Positions 52,541 to 60,594 of a DNA stretch of 64,000 nt are shown piece by piece. Made by a program: the position numbers and the translations under genes. The notes under the pieces were generated by a model that was given only the letters and a program-made list of their open reading frames with translations, was not told the origin of the DNA and did no database searches. Origin of the DNA: Candidatus Thorarchaeota archaeon (lineage in GTDB: Archaea; Asgardarchaeota; Thorarchaeia; Thorarchaeales; Thorarchaeaceae); contig RDOF01000002.1 of the NCBI GenBank assembly GCA_011365025.1, forward strand, positions 114,555-178,554, in the 5' to 3' direction. Each line of letters begins with the position of its first letter. The first letter of the stretch is position 1.

Positions 52541-53207
52541 CGCGTGTCGTCCAAAACTTCAGGGCATCAGAATCCACTTTGAGTCTATCTGTGAGTTGTT
52601 CAATGCTTATCTCTCCCTCCCGATAGACCTTGATATTTAGTGGTTCTCCACTGATTCCTGTTTCCTCAATACCCACGATTGTGGAATTCAGCTTCGACTT
52701 GGATGGTCCTCCATCTATGTAGAGGTCCACAACCTCGCCAAGCTGCTCTATTGCAGTATTCACATTAAAGGGCGAATCTCCACCGCTAATATTCGCACTT
52801 GTTCCAGCTATTGGCGCTCCTATCTCATTGGCCAAACCACGCGGGATTACATGGTCGGGAACCCGAACCGCAATCGAGTCTCTTCCGACCGTCACATGTT
52901 TCGGTACCGCCTCGCTGGCCGTCACTACGAGCGTCAGAGCTCCTGGCCAAAATATCTTAGCAAGTATCTTTTCCAAACTTCCAAAATGATGATACATTTC
53001 ACATTGAGCCAAATCCGAGAATAGCAGCGGAATTCCGAGGTTCTTCTCCCTTCTTTTCGCATTCACAAGTCTTTCCATAGCCTCTTCCAGCCTAGGGTCG
53101 CAAGCCAATCCATAGCTGGTATCAGTTGGATATACGACAAGACCCCCTTCCAAGATAATGGAAGCAGCCTCCTTGATGATATCCCCGCAATTGTTTGGAT
53201 CCTGCAT
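52521..53207 (-). CDS. sua5: Threonylcarbamoyl-AMP synthase (Sua5/YrdC)
   Basis: Makes threonylcarbamoyl-AMP, the donor for t6A. About 228 residues: IILEGGLVVYPTDTSYGLAC near 17-36, KRREKNLGIPLLFSD near 52-66, WPGALTLVV near 86-94 and APIAGTSANISGG near 130-142. There is no C-terminal Sua5 domain, so it is the short YrdC type. ATG 53207 fits a TATA box near 53230-53239; TTG 53228 is also in frame. Cgi121, THUMP and Sua5 form a tRNA-modification neighbourhood. Confidence 0.93.
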   Translation of the reverse strand: MQDPNNCGDIIKEAASIILEGGLVVYPTDTSYGLACDPRLEEAMERLVNAKRREKNLGIPLLFSDLAQCEMYHHFGSLEKILAKIFWPGALTLVVTASEAVPKHVTVGRDSIAVRVPDHVIPRGLANEIGAPIAGTSANISGGDSPFNVNTAIEQLGEVVDLYIDGGPSKSKLNSTIVGIEETGISGEPLNIKVYREGEISIEQLTDRLKVDSDALKFWTTRVVYADK

Positions 53208-53312
53208 TATCAGAGTTCTAGGCTTCAATGAATATACCCAAGCTAGCTATTCTTACAAACATACATATGAACCTTACAAACAGAAGAATTAGCACTCAAT
53301 GAAGGCTTTGAT

Positions 53313-54341
53313 ATGCATGCTGTCATTCTAGCTGCAGGGTTGGGCTCACGGATGTCCGAAATAACACGGAGCAGTCCTAAGTCCATGATACGCATTGCTG
53401 GAATGACTATCTTTGAACGCCTTATCTCCTCGCTGAAATCTGCTGGGCTGACAAGAATCACCGTGGGTTGTGGTTGGCTGGCCGATGAGATAATTGACCT
53501 AATTGGAGAGATGGAATCTGACAATTCACTCTCCTATGCAAGGGTGCCCAATTACCAAACGGGTCCCTTACAGACCCTGGTGACACTACTTGAAATGGTT
53601 GAAGAAGATACCTTCTTAGCATGCCCCGCCGACTACCTGGTTGACTCGAGTCTTGTATCATCTTTCCTCTCCATGTCTAGACAGATGAAGGAGGCATCTC
53701 TCTGCCTCGCCGTCGATACAGAGGTAGGTACTGGCTCAAACGTCTATGTTCGTGAGGATAAATCGCTTTTTCACATAGGCGACCAAGGTCAATTGCCAAA
53801 TGACTCACTGCAAGTCATGGGTAGGAGCGCTATGTTGCTATCGGGCAAGACTGAAACGAAGGTGGAATTCAGGAAGCTACTTGAAGGAGGCATGAGTTCT
53901 GTGAGGGCCGCGTTGAATGAAATCGCATCTACCCGAAGTGATGTATACCCTGTTCCTGTTCATGGATTCTGGAAAGATATTGATAACGCCAATGATGTCA
54001 TTTCGGTGATTGCAAAAGTTATTGACGAAACCGAACCAAGAAGTGATGCAATATTGGTGAAAAGCGGTGATGTCATTGAGTTTGGAGATTCCTTGACTCT
54101 TGCATCCGGTATTACTATTGGGGGTAATGTTCATTTGATTGGGCCGACATTCATTGAGGAATCCAAAATTGGCTCTGGTTCCACAATCGGGCCCAATGTC
54201 AGCATTGGCAAGGGCACCATCGTACCCTCTGATTGTTACATAGATAACTCAATTCTCTATCTCCATCCAAAGCTAGAGCAAGGATCACGGATTACTAAAA
54301 TGGTGGCCCATTCGAACGGAAGAATATTCGGAGAAGATTGA
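53313..54341 (+). CDS. Nucleotidyltransferase with left-handed beta-helix tail
   Basis: A 342-residue enzyme that transfers a nucleotide to a phosphorylated sugar or inositol. N-terminal LAAGLGSRMSEITRSSPKSM near 6-25 is the nucleotide loop; DFXXD-like acids appear in CPADYLVD near 103-110 and WKDIDNAND near 213-221. From about 250 hexapeptide-like repeats (GNVHLIGPTFIEESKIGSG, then TIGPNVSIGKG) form a beta helix. The CDP-alcohol phosphatidyltransferase starts 1 base after its stop. The pair recalls the bifunctional inositol-1-phosphate cytidylyltransferase/DIP synthase but as two genes. Confidence 0.78.
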   Translation: MHAVILAAGLGSRMSEITRSSPKSMIRIAGMTIFERLISSLKSAGLTRITVGCGWLADEIIDLIGEMESDNSLSYARVPNYQTGPLQTLVTLLEMVEEDTFLACPADYLVDSSLVSSFLSMSRQMKEASLCLAVDTEVGTGSNVYVREDKSLFHIGDQGQLPNDSLQVMGRSAMLLSGKTETKVEFRKLLEGGMSSVRAALNEIASTRSDVYPVPVHGFWKDIDNANDVISVIAKVIDETEPRSDAILVKSGDVIEFGDSLTLASGITIGGNVHLIGPTFIEESKIGSGSTIGPNVSIGKGTIVPSDCYIDNSILYLHPKLEQGSRITKMVAHSNGRIFGED

Positions 54342-54342
54342 A

Positions 54343-54960
54343 ATGCCGAGCAAATACAGAGTTCGCGGGATTTTTAGAGGCCTTGTGTACCGTGTGGCAA
54401 AACCATTACAAGAGAGAAACATCCGACCTAACTCGGTATCGTTCCTCACCCTGTTTCTCGCATTGCTAGCCAGTCTATTTCTACTTGTTTTGCGTTCTGA
54501 ACCCATTTTTGGTATCTTCGTCTTCCTTGTCGGGTTCTTTGATGGAGTTGATGGGGCCATTGCCAAGAGCGCAGGAATCTCTTCAAAGGCTGGCGCGCTA
54601 ACTGACTCGGTTATCGACAAAACTTCAGAAGTTATGTTGATTACCGGAATTTCCTTAGCCTATGGAGGTCAGGAGTTCCTTTCACTTCCTGTGCCAATAT
54701 GGGCGCTTCTATGCATTTCAGGATGGCTGTTAACAAGCTATACTCGTTCAAGGGCAGAGAGCCTAGGAGTATCTGACCTGGATGTAGGTTTAGGTGCAAG
54801 GTCAGAGCGCCTGCTCACTTTGGTCGCATTCTCATTGCTGTCATTGCTTCTCTGGGGTCTGCTCGTTGTGACGCTTATGGGTATGCTGACCGCAGCATAC
54901 CGCTTTCATCACTACATGAAGGAACTAACTTCGCAGATGGAATCAAACCATTATACTTAA
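54343..54960 (+). CDS. CDP-alcohol phosphatidyltransferase
   Basis: A 205-residue membrane enzyme. The active site is seen as DGVDGAIAK near 67-75 then GALTDSVIDK near 83-92, matching D-x2-D-G-x2-A-R-x8-G-x3-D-x3-D except that Lys replaces the usual Arg. About six helices. It may make archaetidylinositol phosphate or another phosphodiester. It is translated with the nucleotidyltransferase upstream. Confidence 0.85.
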   Translation: MPSKYRVRGIFRGLVYRVAKPLQERNIRPNSVSFLTLFLALLASLFLLVLRSEPIFGIFVFLVGFFDGVDGAIAKSAGISSKAGALTDSVIDKTSEVMLITGISLAYGGQEFLSLPVPIWALLCISGWLLTSYTRSRAESLGVSDLDVGLGARSERLLTLVAFSLLSLLLWGLLVVTLMGMLTAAYRFHHYMKELTSQMESNHYT

Positions 54961-55011
54961 GAGTGAAGACAAGGAGGCCGCGTCGTCAATACTAGACGGA
55001 GCCAAACATCA

Positions 55012-55431
55012 ATGCCCAAATTTAGAGCAGACCACTACTTGATTGCAGAGTTTGAAGATATGCGCGACACCAAAGATGTTGGTGAAAAAGTTCTAGCTGC
55101 ATTGAAGGAATTGCCCGAGCTGAAAGATTTGGCAATGGTTTCAAAGCGAATGGAAGGGAAGGCTTGGTCTGAAATATTGGGACGGATTGATATCCCCGCC
55201 GGGTCTAAGGCCTTCTGGGCTATGATAAAGAAGGAAGTCACTGAGCGTGAGCCGTACAACCTCTTTATCCGGTTTGACATGAATGCCGAAGCCAATGATA
55301 TTGAGGCGGCAAGAGAAAAGGTAAGAGTCTGGCTTGAGAGTGAGGCTGTTTCCAAGATCAAAGCCAAGACCAAGGTCAAAATGATTAAGGTCCTGCAGCC
55401 AAATGAAGTATTCATGCCAAAACTAGGCTAG
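55012..55431 (+). CDS. Small unknown protein
   Basis: A 139-residue soluble protein, rich in Lys and Glu. Repeating strand-helix pattern: FRADHYLIAEFEDM, then REPYNLFIRFDMNAEANDIE and KAKTKVKMIKVLQP. A ferredoxin-like alpha/beta fold is possible. It overlaps the end of the convergent propeller gene by 9 bases. No family recognised. Confidence 0.6.
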   Translation: MPKFRADHYLIAEFEDMRDTKDVGEKVLAALKELPELKDLAMVSKRMEGKAWSEILGRIDIPAGSKAFWAMIKKEVTEREPYNLFIRFDMNAEANDIEAAREKVRVWLESEAVSKIKAKTKVKMIKVLQPNEVFMPKLG

Positions 55432-56445
55432 TTCCGATTCGTTTCTTAAAGAAAGGACCAGCAGGTCATTTCCGACAGCCTGAACAACCTCGTTCTGGGA
55501 ATCACCCGTTATGTCTCCAAAGGCAATCATGGATTCCCTTGCCTTTGATTTTGTTTTGGCTGAAGCTAGCTCAACCATTTCGCCTTCATCAAGGCCAATT
55601 GTGATTATACTCGAATCCGAAAGCCCAAGTAGAATCTGTCCATTTTCGGAATCCCCGCAGAGGCGTCCCATCCTAATAGACGCGATATTATTCGGCATTT
55701 TTATTGCGCCAATCTTCTCAAAGGACTGTTGTTCAAACGATAGCAGCGTGAGATTTCGTCCATTGGATATCGCGGCAATTTCGTCATATCTGCTCCCGGT
55801 GATATTACCTGTCGACACAAGATTCACGTCTCCACCTATTCGAATTTTTGTGATCTCGTGTAATCTGTCATCCGCGTACTGATAGAGGTAGAGGTATCCT
55901 GTATCATCACCGAATACGAATCTGCTATATGGCAGGTTCTTGGTCCTTAGAGGTTGCATTGAAAAGACAGGTCGTTCTACAACCTTATGCGCCAGCTTGT
56001 CAAGGACCACATCATACCAACCGTAGCACCTAAGCGCCTTATCGTTTGTAGCCACAATAACCTCCGCGCTAGAGTCATCAACAACATTGGCAACCATAAG
56101 GGCCGTAGGAAGTGTGCCTACTGGTGTTGTTCCACGAACTTCGAGCTTACCCCCTAAGTAAACCAGCACTCGTAGATAATTATCTAGTCCGCCCACAACA
56201 AAATCTGGGCATCCATTTCCAAGAATATCTCCCACAGAGAATGCCGCAAGAGGGGGCAACCCACCAGTCTTTGCTATTTCTTTGATTTTTGTTTTCTTAC
56301 CCTGTTGAAAGACAAAGACCCTGATGTCTCCATTTAGTGTTGAAATGACCAGCTCGTTCTTACCATCTCCAACTACGTCTGCAAGTTCCAAAGACGTAAT
56401 TGGCTCCTTGAACGATTCTTCAAATATTACATCGAGCTTGGCCAT
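55423..56445 (-). CDS. Intracellular FG-GAP beta-propeller protein
   Basis: A 340-residue protein with at least six blades bearing FG-GAP/VCBS-like turns, e.g. ADVVGDGKNELVIST near 22-36, GDILGNGCPDFVVGG near 72-86, ANVVDDSSAEVIVAT near 118-132, GNITGSRYDEIAAIS near 217-231 and GDITGDSQNEVVQAV near 312-326. There is no signal peptide, so it is cytoplasmic, unlike integrin-like proteins. In eukaryotes ITFG2 and BBS proteins are intracellular propellers of this kind. A scaffold role is inferred. Confidence 0.75.
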   Translation of the reverse strand: MAKLDVIFEESFKEPITSLELADVVGDGKNELVISTLNGDIRVFVFQQGKKTKIKEIAKTGGLPPLAAFSVGDILGNGCPDFVVGGLDNYLRVLVYLGGKLEVRGTTPVGTLPTALMVANVVDDSSAEVIVATNDKALRCYGWYDVVLDKLAHKVVERPVFSMQPLRTKNLPYSRFVFGDDTGYLYLYQYADDRLHEITKIRIGGDVNLVSTGNITGSRYDEIAAISNGRNLTLLSFEQQSFEKIGAIKMPNNIASIRMGRLCGDSENGQILLGLSDSSIITIGLDEGEMVELASAKTKSKARESMIAFGDITGDSQNEVVQAVGNDLLVLSLRNESELA

Positions 56446-56615
56446 CTCGAAAGGACCTCACATAAAACTCGCACTGCGAAGGTCGGACATTGTTTGGTCA
56501 ATTTAAGAGTTGCTCCAAGGAACATGAATTTGAAATAACGGTTAATGCAATAGCCTTCTGTATAGTAAGTGATGCGCTTAAGACCTAGTTTGCATCATCA
56601 GATTATGATAGAGCC

Positions 56616-57164
56616 ATGTCCAACCCCCCCGAAGATGTCCTTCTCAGTTCTGACAATTGGAATGGGACGGACGAAGCAGTTTCAAAGGAACTTGAGATGT
56701 TCATCTCAGAGTTTGGATCCTTTACCCCCGAATGGTTTGTTGATATCAAATTCCATCTTCTTCGTCGACCCGGGTTGACCATGGAAAGCAGAGATGAATT
56801 CTGCACACTGTCTATGGCGAATGAGTTCTGTCCAAAGTGCGACTTCCTTTATATTGCCAAGAAGTGCCTTCTCTGGTTTCGCCTCTTCCGAATTATAACG
56901 CCATCTCTTGTAAGACGTGCACCTCCCTGCATCAAGTATGCCTATTCAAGGAAGAGCATAAAGACCGTGGCTGACTACTTTGTGAAGGCAAACTTGGTCG
57001 AGGCCCCTTTCTATAAGGTGCGGAGCGCTCCATCCTGCAAGAGCCTGCGAAGGTGGGACTATTGCCACCCAGATGAGTACTGTGAGGCGATGGAGCATGA
57101 AAACACCATGGAATACACCTCCGCCCGAGAGAGAGTCCGTCGTTCAAAACCTCTTGATTCCTGA
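56616..57164 (+). CDS. Cysteine-bearing unknown protein
   Basis: A 182-residue protein from ATG 56616. The N-terminus is acidic; the middle has FCPKCDFLYIAKKCLLWFRL near 70-90 with a CxxC pair and further Cys at CIKYAYSRKS and SAPSCKSLRRW. It might hold a metal. It lies 70 bases before the HD-domain gene, possibly in one transcript. No known family. Confidence 0.5.
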   Translation: MSNPPEDVLLSSDNWNGTDEAVSKELEMFISEFGSFTPEWFVDIKFHLLRRPGLTMESRDEFCTLSMANEFCPKCDFLYIAKKCLLWFRLFRIITPSLVRRAPPCIKYAYSRKSIKTVADYFVKANLVEAPFYKVRSAPSCKSLRRWDYCHPDEYCEAMEHENTMEYTSARERVRRSKPLDS

Positions 57165-57234
57165 TTATGTCTGCAATGCCGTGCATACTGATGTCTTAAA
57201 TAACAGATAATTGGTTGGCTACGTGGGGTGGCCA

Positions 57235-58782
57235 ATGAAAGAAGGCTTTAATTCCGAGCGAATTCCCGTGAAGCAACAGGAAGTAGACCCAGACCGGATT
57301 CTACTCATTCGAATTACTGGTCTTCGCGAACAAGAGCTAGATGCAGCCAAGGACCCGAAGAGCGACGCTTTGGAACGGGTGGAGCGACTTGTTTCCAACC
57401 ATGAGCGTCTGGTAGCATTGGGCGAGAAGCATACTCGCCAGAAGGCAATTCAGGATCCTGTGCATGGTGCAATAATCTTCGAACCATGGGAACTGGATGT
57501 CATCTCCAGTTGGGAGATGCTCAGACTGAGATTCGTGAAGCAACTGGGTCCTGCACATATTGTCTACCCTGGAGCTACTCATACCCGCTTCGAGCATTGT
57601 ATGGGAACCAGCTTTCTGGCACAAAAATGCATCAGAGTAGTGAATTATTGTGACGACATTAGCAAGCCTTGCTTTGTCCCTTTGTCAAACCTATTGGACG
57701 ACTATCAACAGAGAGTGTTCCGCGCGGCTGGACTCCTTCACGACATAGGCCATCCCCCCACTTCGCACAGTATTGAGTATGCGCTTGAGGCTTGGGCTGG
57801 TCTGGATCATCTAGATCTTGGTGAACACATTCTTCTCAAGAGCAGCATAGCAGATATTCTCCACCAGAACGCTGTGGAACCTAAAACCATAATCGATGTC
57901 CTCAGACGCAGAACAAAGGACCCAGTGTTGGGCCTTCTATCGGAATTCTTGGACCATCCTCTGGACATCGACAAGACCGACTACTTGATTCGAGATGCAC
58001 ACTTTAGTGGTGTACAGCTGGGGCTTTTCCCCGCAGAACGGGTTATGTTGACAAACAGGATTGTTCGTGATAAAGAAGGAAAATATGTTCGTGCCTTCAT
58101 GCTCAAGGCGCTTCACTCCCTCGAATCTTTGATTCTATCTCGAAATTGGATGTTTAGTGACCTCTATTTGCATCATGCAGTCAAGCTAAGCGAGGCACTT
58201 GTTTCAAAGGCCACCTACTTCAGAATCCGAGAGGCCGACCTATCAAAGAACGAATGTATTGGTCTGTTCACGCGATGGACTGATGCAGACTTGTACAACT
58301 GGCTCGGCGAATCCGAGATAGATTTCGTGAAGGAATACATTTCCAGAATTAGATACAGACGTCTCTTCAAGGTCGTTCTATCACGACCAATTTCCTCCTT
58401 TGCAATTGATGTTCAGGGCGAATTCATGAGAATGCTACATGATATTGAACGGCTGATTGATGCTGAAACCGAGGTTGCTGAAGAGCCTGGTCGTGTGGTA
58501 ATTGATGTGGTTAGTCCTGATCTTGGAGAGGAGAAGCTAGGTCGTATACCGCTTCTTGTAGGTGGAGAACGTACTGGCTTGGAGATTATACCACTTGATG
58601 AAACAGATGAAGGAAAGCCCCTGATGAAACTCCTGAAGCAACAAAAAAGAACAATTCCTTCAGTGAGAGTCTATTCCGACCCGGCATACGCAAATGACAT
58701 TCTCAAACGTTTCGAGAAGCTCTTTCCACCCGACACAAACAGCAAGCATTTGCACGATGAGTACGACATGACTGAAGTCTAG
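57235..58782 (+). CDS. HD-domain phosphohydrolase (SAMHD1/dGTPase-like)
   Basis: A protein of about 515 residues. HD-site motifs: DPVHGAIIFEPWEL, ATHTRFEHCMGTSFLA near 122-137, LLHDIGHPPTSHSIEY near 168-183 and DHPLDIDKTDYLIRDAHFSG near 241-260. These match SAMHD1 and YdhJ-type proteins, which split dNTPs or related nucleotides. ATG 57235; the frame is open from TTG 57211. No SAM domain. Its stop overlaps the minus-strand RNase III-like gene by 4 bases. Confidence 0.88.
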   Translation: MKEGFNSERIPVKQQEVDPDRILLIRITGLREQELDAAKDPKSDALERVERLVSNHERLVALGEKHTRQKAIQDPVHGAIIFEPWELDVISSWEMLRLRFVKQLGPAHIVYPGATHTRFEHCMGTSFLAQKCIRVVNYCDDISKPCFVPLSNLLDDYQQRVFRAAGLLHDIGHPPTSHSIEYALEAWAGLDHLDLGEHILLKSSIADILHQNAVEPKTIIDVLRRRTKDPVLGLLSEFLDHPLDIDKTDYLIRDAHFSGVQLGLFPAERVMLTNRIVRDKEGKYVRAFMLKALHSLESLILSRNWMFSDLYLHHAVKLSEALVSKATYFRIREADLSKNECIGLFTRWTDADLYNWLGESEIDFVKEYISRIRYRRLFKVVLSRPISSFAIDVQGEFMRMLHDIERLIDAETEVAEEPGRVVIDVVSPDLGEEKLGRIPLLVGGERTGLEIIPLDETDEGKPLMKLLKQQKRTIPSVRVYSDPAYANDILKRFEKLFPPDTNSKHLHDEYDMTEV

Positions 58783-59462
58783 CCAATAATGTGATTGATG
58801 CGGTTTCTTACTCCTTCGAGGCCATGATTAATGTAGATGATACCATAGACCGCTTCCAGCAAGGTCCCCTTATCATGTTCCATTTCAATGGGACTGGGTC
58901 TAGCTGGGTCAAAATGGATCCTGTGTGCATACAGGTTCCATTTGTCGCATACCTCCGCAAGATGCTGGTTGGATACGATGTTTGCTCGATGTTGTGTCAG
59001 TGTTCCTGCATCAGCTGTTCTAGGTTTCCAGAGCTGATGAAGAACTGCCATTGAAATTGCTGCATCTCCCACCAGGGCTAGAACTTGGCCCATTTCTCCA
59101 AGAGCAGTCAGATCCGTGAATCCCTCCTCTCCTATGGGGCTGCTATTCTCATTTCCGAAGTGAGTTTCCAGTTCCAGGAAGAGATTCTTCGTGCTGGGTT
59201 GAAACATTGCCACCTGCAGAAGCTCTTCGTTCTTCATTGGTATTCCAAGTGCCTCTTCCAAGCTTGGAGCTAGGTCGTTCTTGATACTCGTGATGGAATC
59301 AACTATCGTATTCAGTTGCTTAGACCACCGTTCTGTCTTCTTGAGCAGTCGCGTGTTCTGTTCGGGTGCTGCTTTCCCAATGCTGTTTACGGCGCCTACC
59401 AAGACCCTCAGTTTCTTCTCTAGGTCAATCGGATCCCATTTCAGTCGGTTCCTACTTTTCAT
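58779..59462 (-). CDS. RNase III-like protein with a Mini-III-type active site
   Basis: A 227-residue protein. The first 65 residues are a helical extension. From about 72 it reads like RNase III: MKNEELLQVAMFQPSTKN, then LALVGDAAISMAVL near 128-141, GTLTQHRANIVSNQHLAE near 153-170 and LLEAVYGIIYINHGLEGV near 201-218. Of the four canonical acids, Asp133 and Glu203 remain, while the first Glu is Ala and the second Asp is Thr. To my knowledge Mini-III has the same Ala/Thr pattern. No double-strand RNA-binding domain. It begins 4 bases after the CARF-like gene, so the pair is one operon. Confidence 0.65.
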   Translation of the reverse strand: MKSRNRLKWDPIDLEKKLRVLVGAVNSIGKAAPEQNTRLLKKTERWSKQLNTIVDSITSIKNDLAPSLEEALGIPMKNEELLQVAMFQPSTKNLFLELETHFGNENSSPIGEEGFTDLTALGEMGQVLALVGDAAISMAVLHQLWKPRTADAGTLTQHRANIVSNQHLAEVCDKWNLYAHRIHFDPARPSPIEMEHDKGTLLEAVYGIIYINHGLEGVRNRINHIIG

Positions 59463-59466
59463 GCAA

Positions 59467-60294
59467 TCACTCTCTTGGCAATACGCGTGTCACCGTGGAG
59501 GCACCCCCATGGTGACGGATGAAGACCGCTGTAAGCGAGTAGTTCATTGCAACAAGACTTAGGGCTGTTGGAATAAGTGGCGGCCCAGTGGACAAGTCCA
59601 CAACCACCTCGTACTCAGGGAGATTGTTTTGAACAATGGTTTCAATCTTGCTGTATGTAGCCATAAGATCTCCAGGAATACTTGTGTCGAAGTCCCCAAC
59701 AGTTTCCAAAGGCAGGTCTTCCCAAGGACTGTCAAGAAGCTTCTCAAGGTATGTCCTCTTGTATGATGTTTCACTATCTGCTTTGTCCTCAATTTCTGCT
59801 GGTACATGACGCATCAAGTTTCGAGATGCTCCTCGTCTGAAGGTCCCATCTGCAACGATAATCCGAAGGCGTACAACATCGAATTCTGTCTGGTTCGAGA
59901 TCCATGCGACAAAGGGTCGCTGGTCTTCCGGATGGGACATGGATGTTAGGAGCAAGATTGGTCTCTTCACGCCAAGAGCTCGGCGAACGGGTTGAATTGC
60001 CCAAGGTGTAAGACCGAATTGTCTCTCCCTGGAGTCCTTCCTACTGGTTATGATTCCCGCATCCTCCAAATACTTCGTATTGAAGTACAGTTTCGGGTCA
60101 CTAACAGTGAAGTCCGAAGGCACCATGCCTTCCATTCCTTCTCGAAGGGCTTGAGCAAACATATCTGTCTGAATGGCATCGCGCAGTTCTTTGCCTGTTT
60201 TGCTTCCGCCTTCCAGCTGGTCCAGAATGACCTTACGAGGCCTTACGCTCTCTATCTCCTCTTGTACCACCTGGTCTGCGGTCTTCCAGAACAT
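59467..60294 (-). CDS. Winged-helix/CARF-like ligand-sensing protein
   Basis: About 275 residues. N-terminal winged helix (VRPRKVILDQLEGGSKTGKE, then LYFNTKYLEDAGIITSRKD), then a Rossmann-like C-terminal half: RPILLLTSMSHPED near 109-122, VRLRIIVADG, and EVVVDLSTGPPLIPTALSLV near 234-253. The last motif resembles the nucleotide-binding loop of CARF domains. The frame is open to 60480 but ATG 60294 sits just after a TATA box. First gene of a two-gene operon with the RNase III-like protein; divergent from actin. No CRISPR genes nearby. Confidence 0.55.
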   Translation of the reverse strand: MFWKTADQVVQEEIESVRPRKVILDQLEGGSKTGKELRDAIQTDMFAQALREGMEGMVPSDFTVSDPKLYFNTKYLEDAGIITSRKDSRERQFGLTPWAIQPVRRALGVKRPILLLTSMSHPEDQRPFVAWISNQTEFDVVRLRIIVADGTFRRGASRNLMRHVPAEIEDKADSETSYKRTYLEKLLDSPWEDLPLETVGDFDTSIPGDLMATYSKIETIVQNNLPEYEVVVDLSTGPPLIPTALSLVAMNYSLTAVFIRHHGGASTVTRVLPRE

Positions 60295-60304
60295 CGAAGT
60301 TCGC

Positions 60305-60339
60305 CGGACATATGGTATACCAATGACATATATATATTT
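60305..60339 (-). promoter_or_regulatory. TATA box and palindrome before the CARF-like gene
   Basis: A strong TATA box (CATATATATATTT on plus, 60327-60339) and a perfect GGTATACC palindrome (60314-60321) lie between it and the start at 60294. The palindrome falls where a repressor would block initiation and may be an autoregulatory site of the winged-helix protein. Confidence 0.5.
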
Positions 60340-60493
60340 CACGTATATTTCCTCATACATCAAACACTTGTTTAAGTTTTCCATTTTGAAAATGGCTCGA
60401 AACAGCTTTCTACGGCTATTCTGGAATGTAGTAAATCCGTTAGACATACATAACATATGTATATGTTCTAGGGATGGCAAACAAACGGGTAAT

Positions 60494-60565
60494 GCTTAAA
60501 TATCTTGGTCAGAAACATGCTGCTAGTTCAGAGTACATTCAACTCTGATTGAGAATCTGATTCTC
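60494..60565 (+). promoter_or_regulatory. Actin promoter and leader palindrome
   Basis: TATA box GCTTAAATATC (60494-60504) with a start site expected near 60527. The leader of about 68 bases holds a perfect inverted repeat GAGAATC-T-GATTCTC (60551-60565) and GAGG (60581-60584) before the ATG 60595. The inverted repeat could be an operator or a leader hairpin. Confidence 0.55.
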
Positions 60566-60594
60566 CTAGAACTAAAAAAAGAGGACCGATAAAA

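Noticed and set aside
60295..60480. 62-residue N-terminal extension of the CARF-like protein
   Set aside because: It runs through the TATA box at 60327-60339 and has no conserved pattern.
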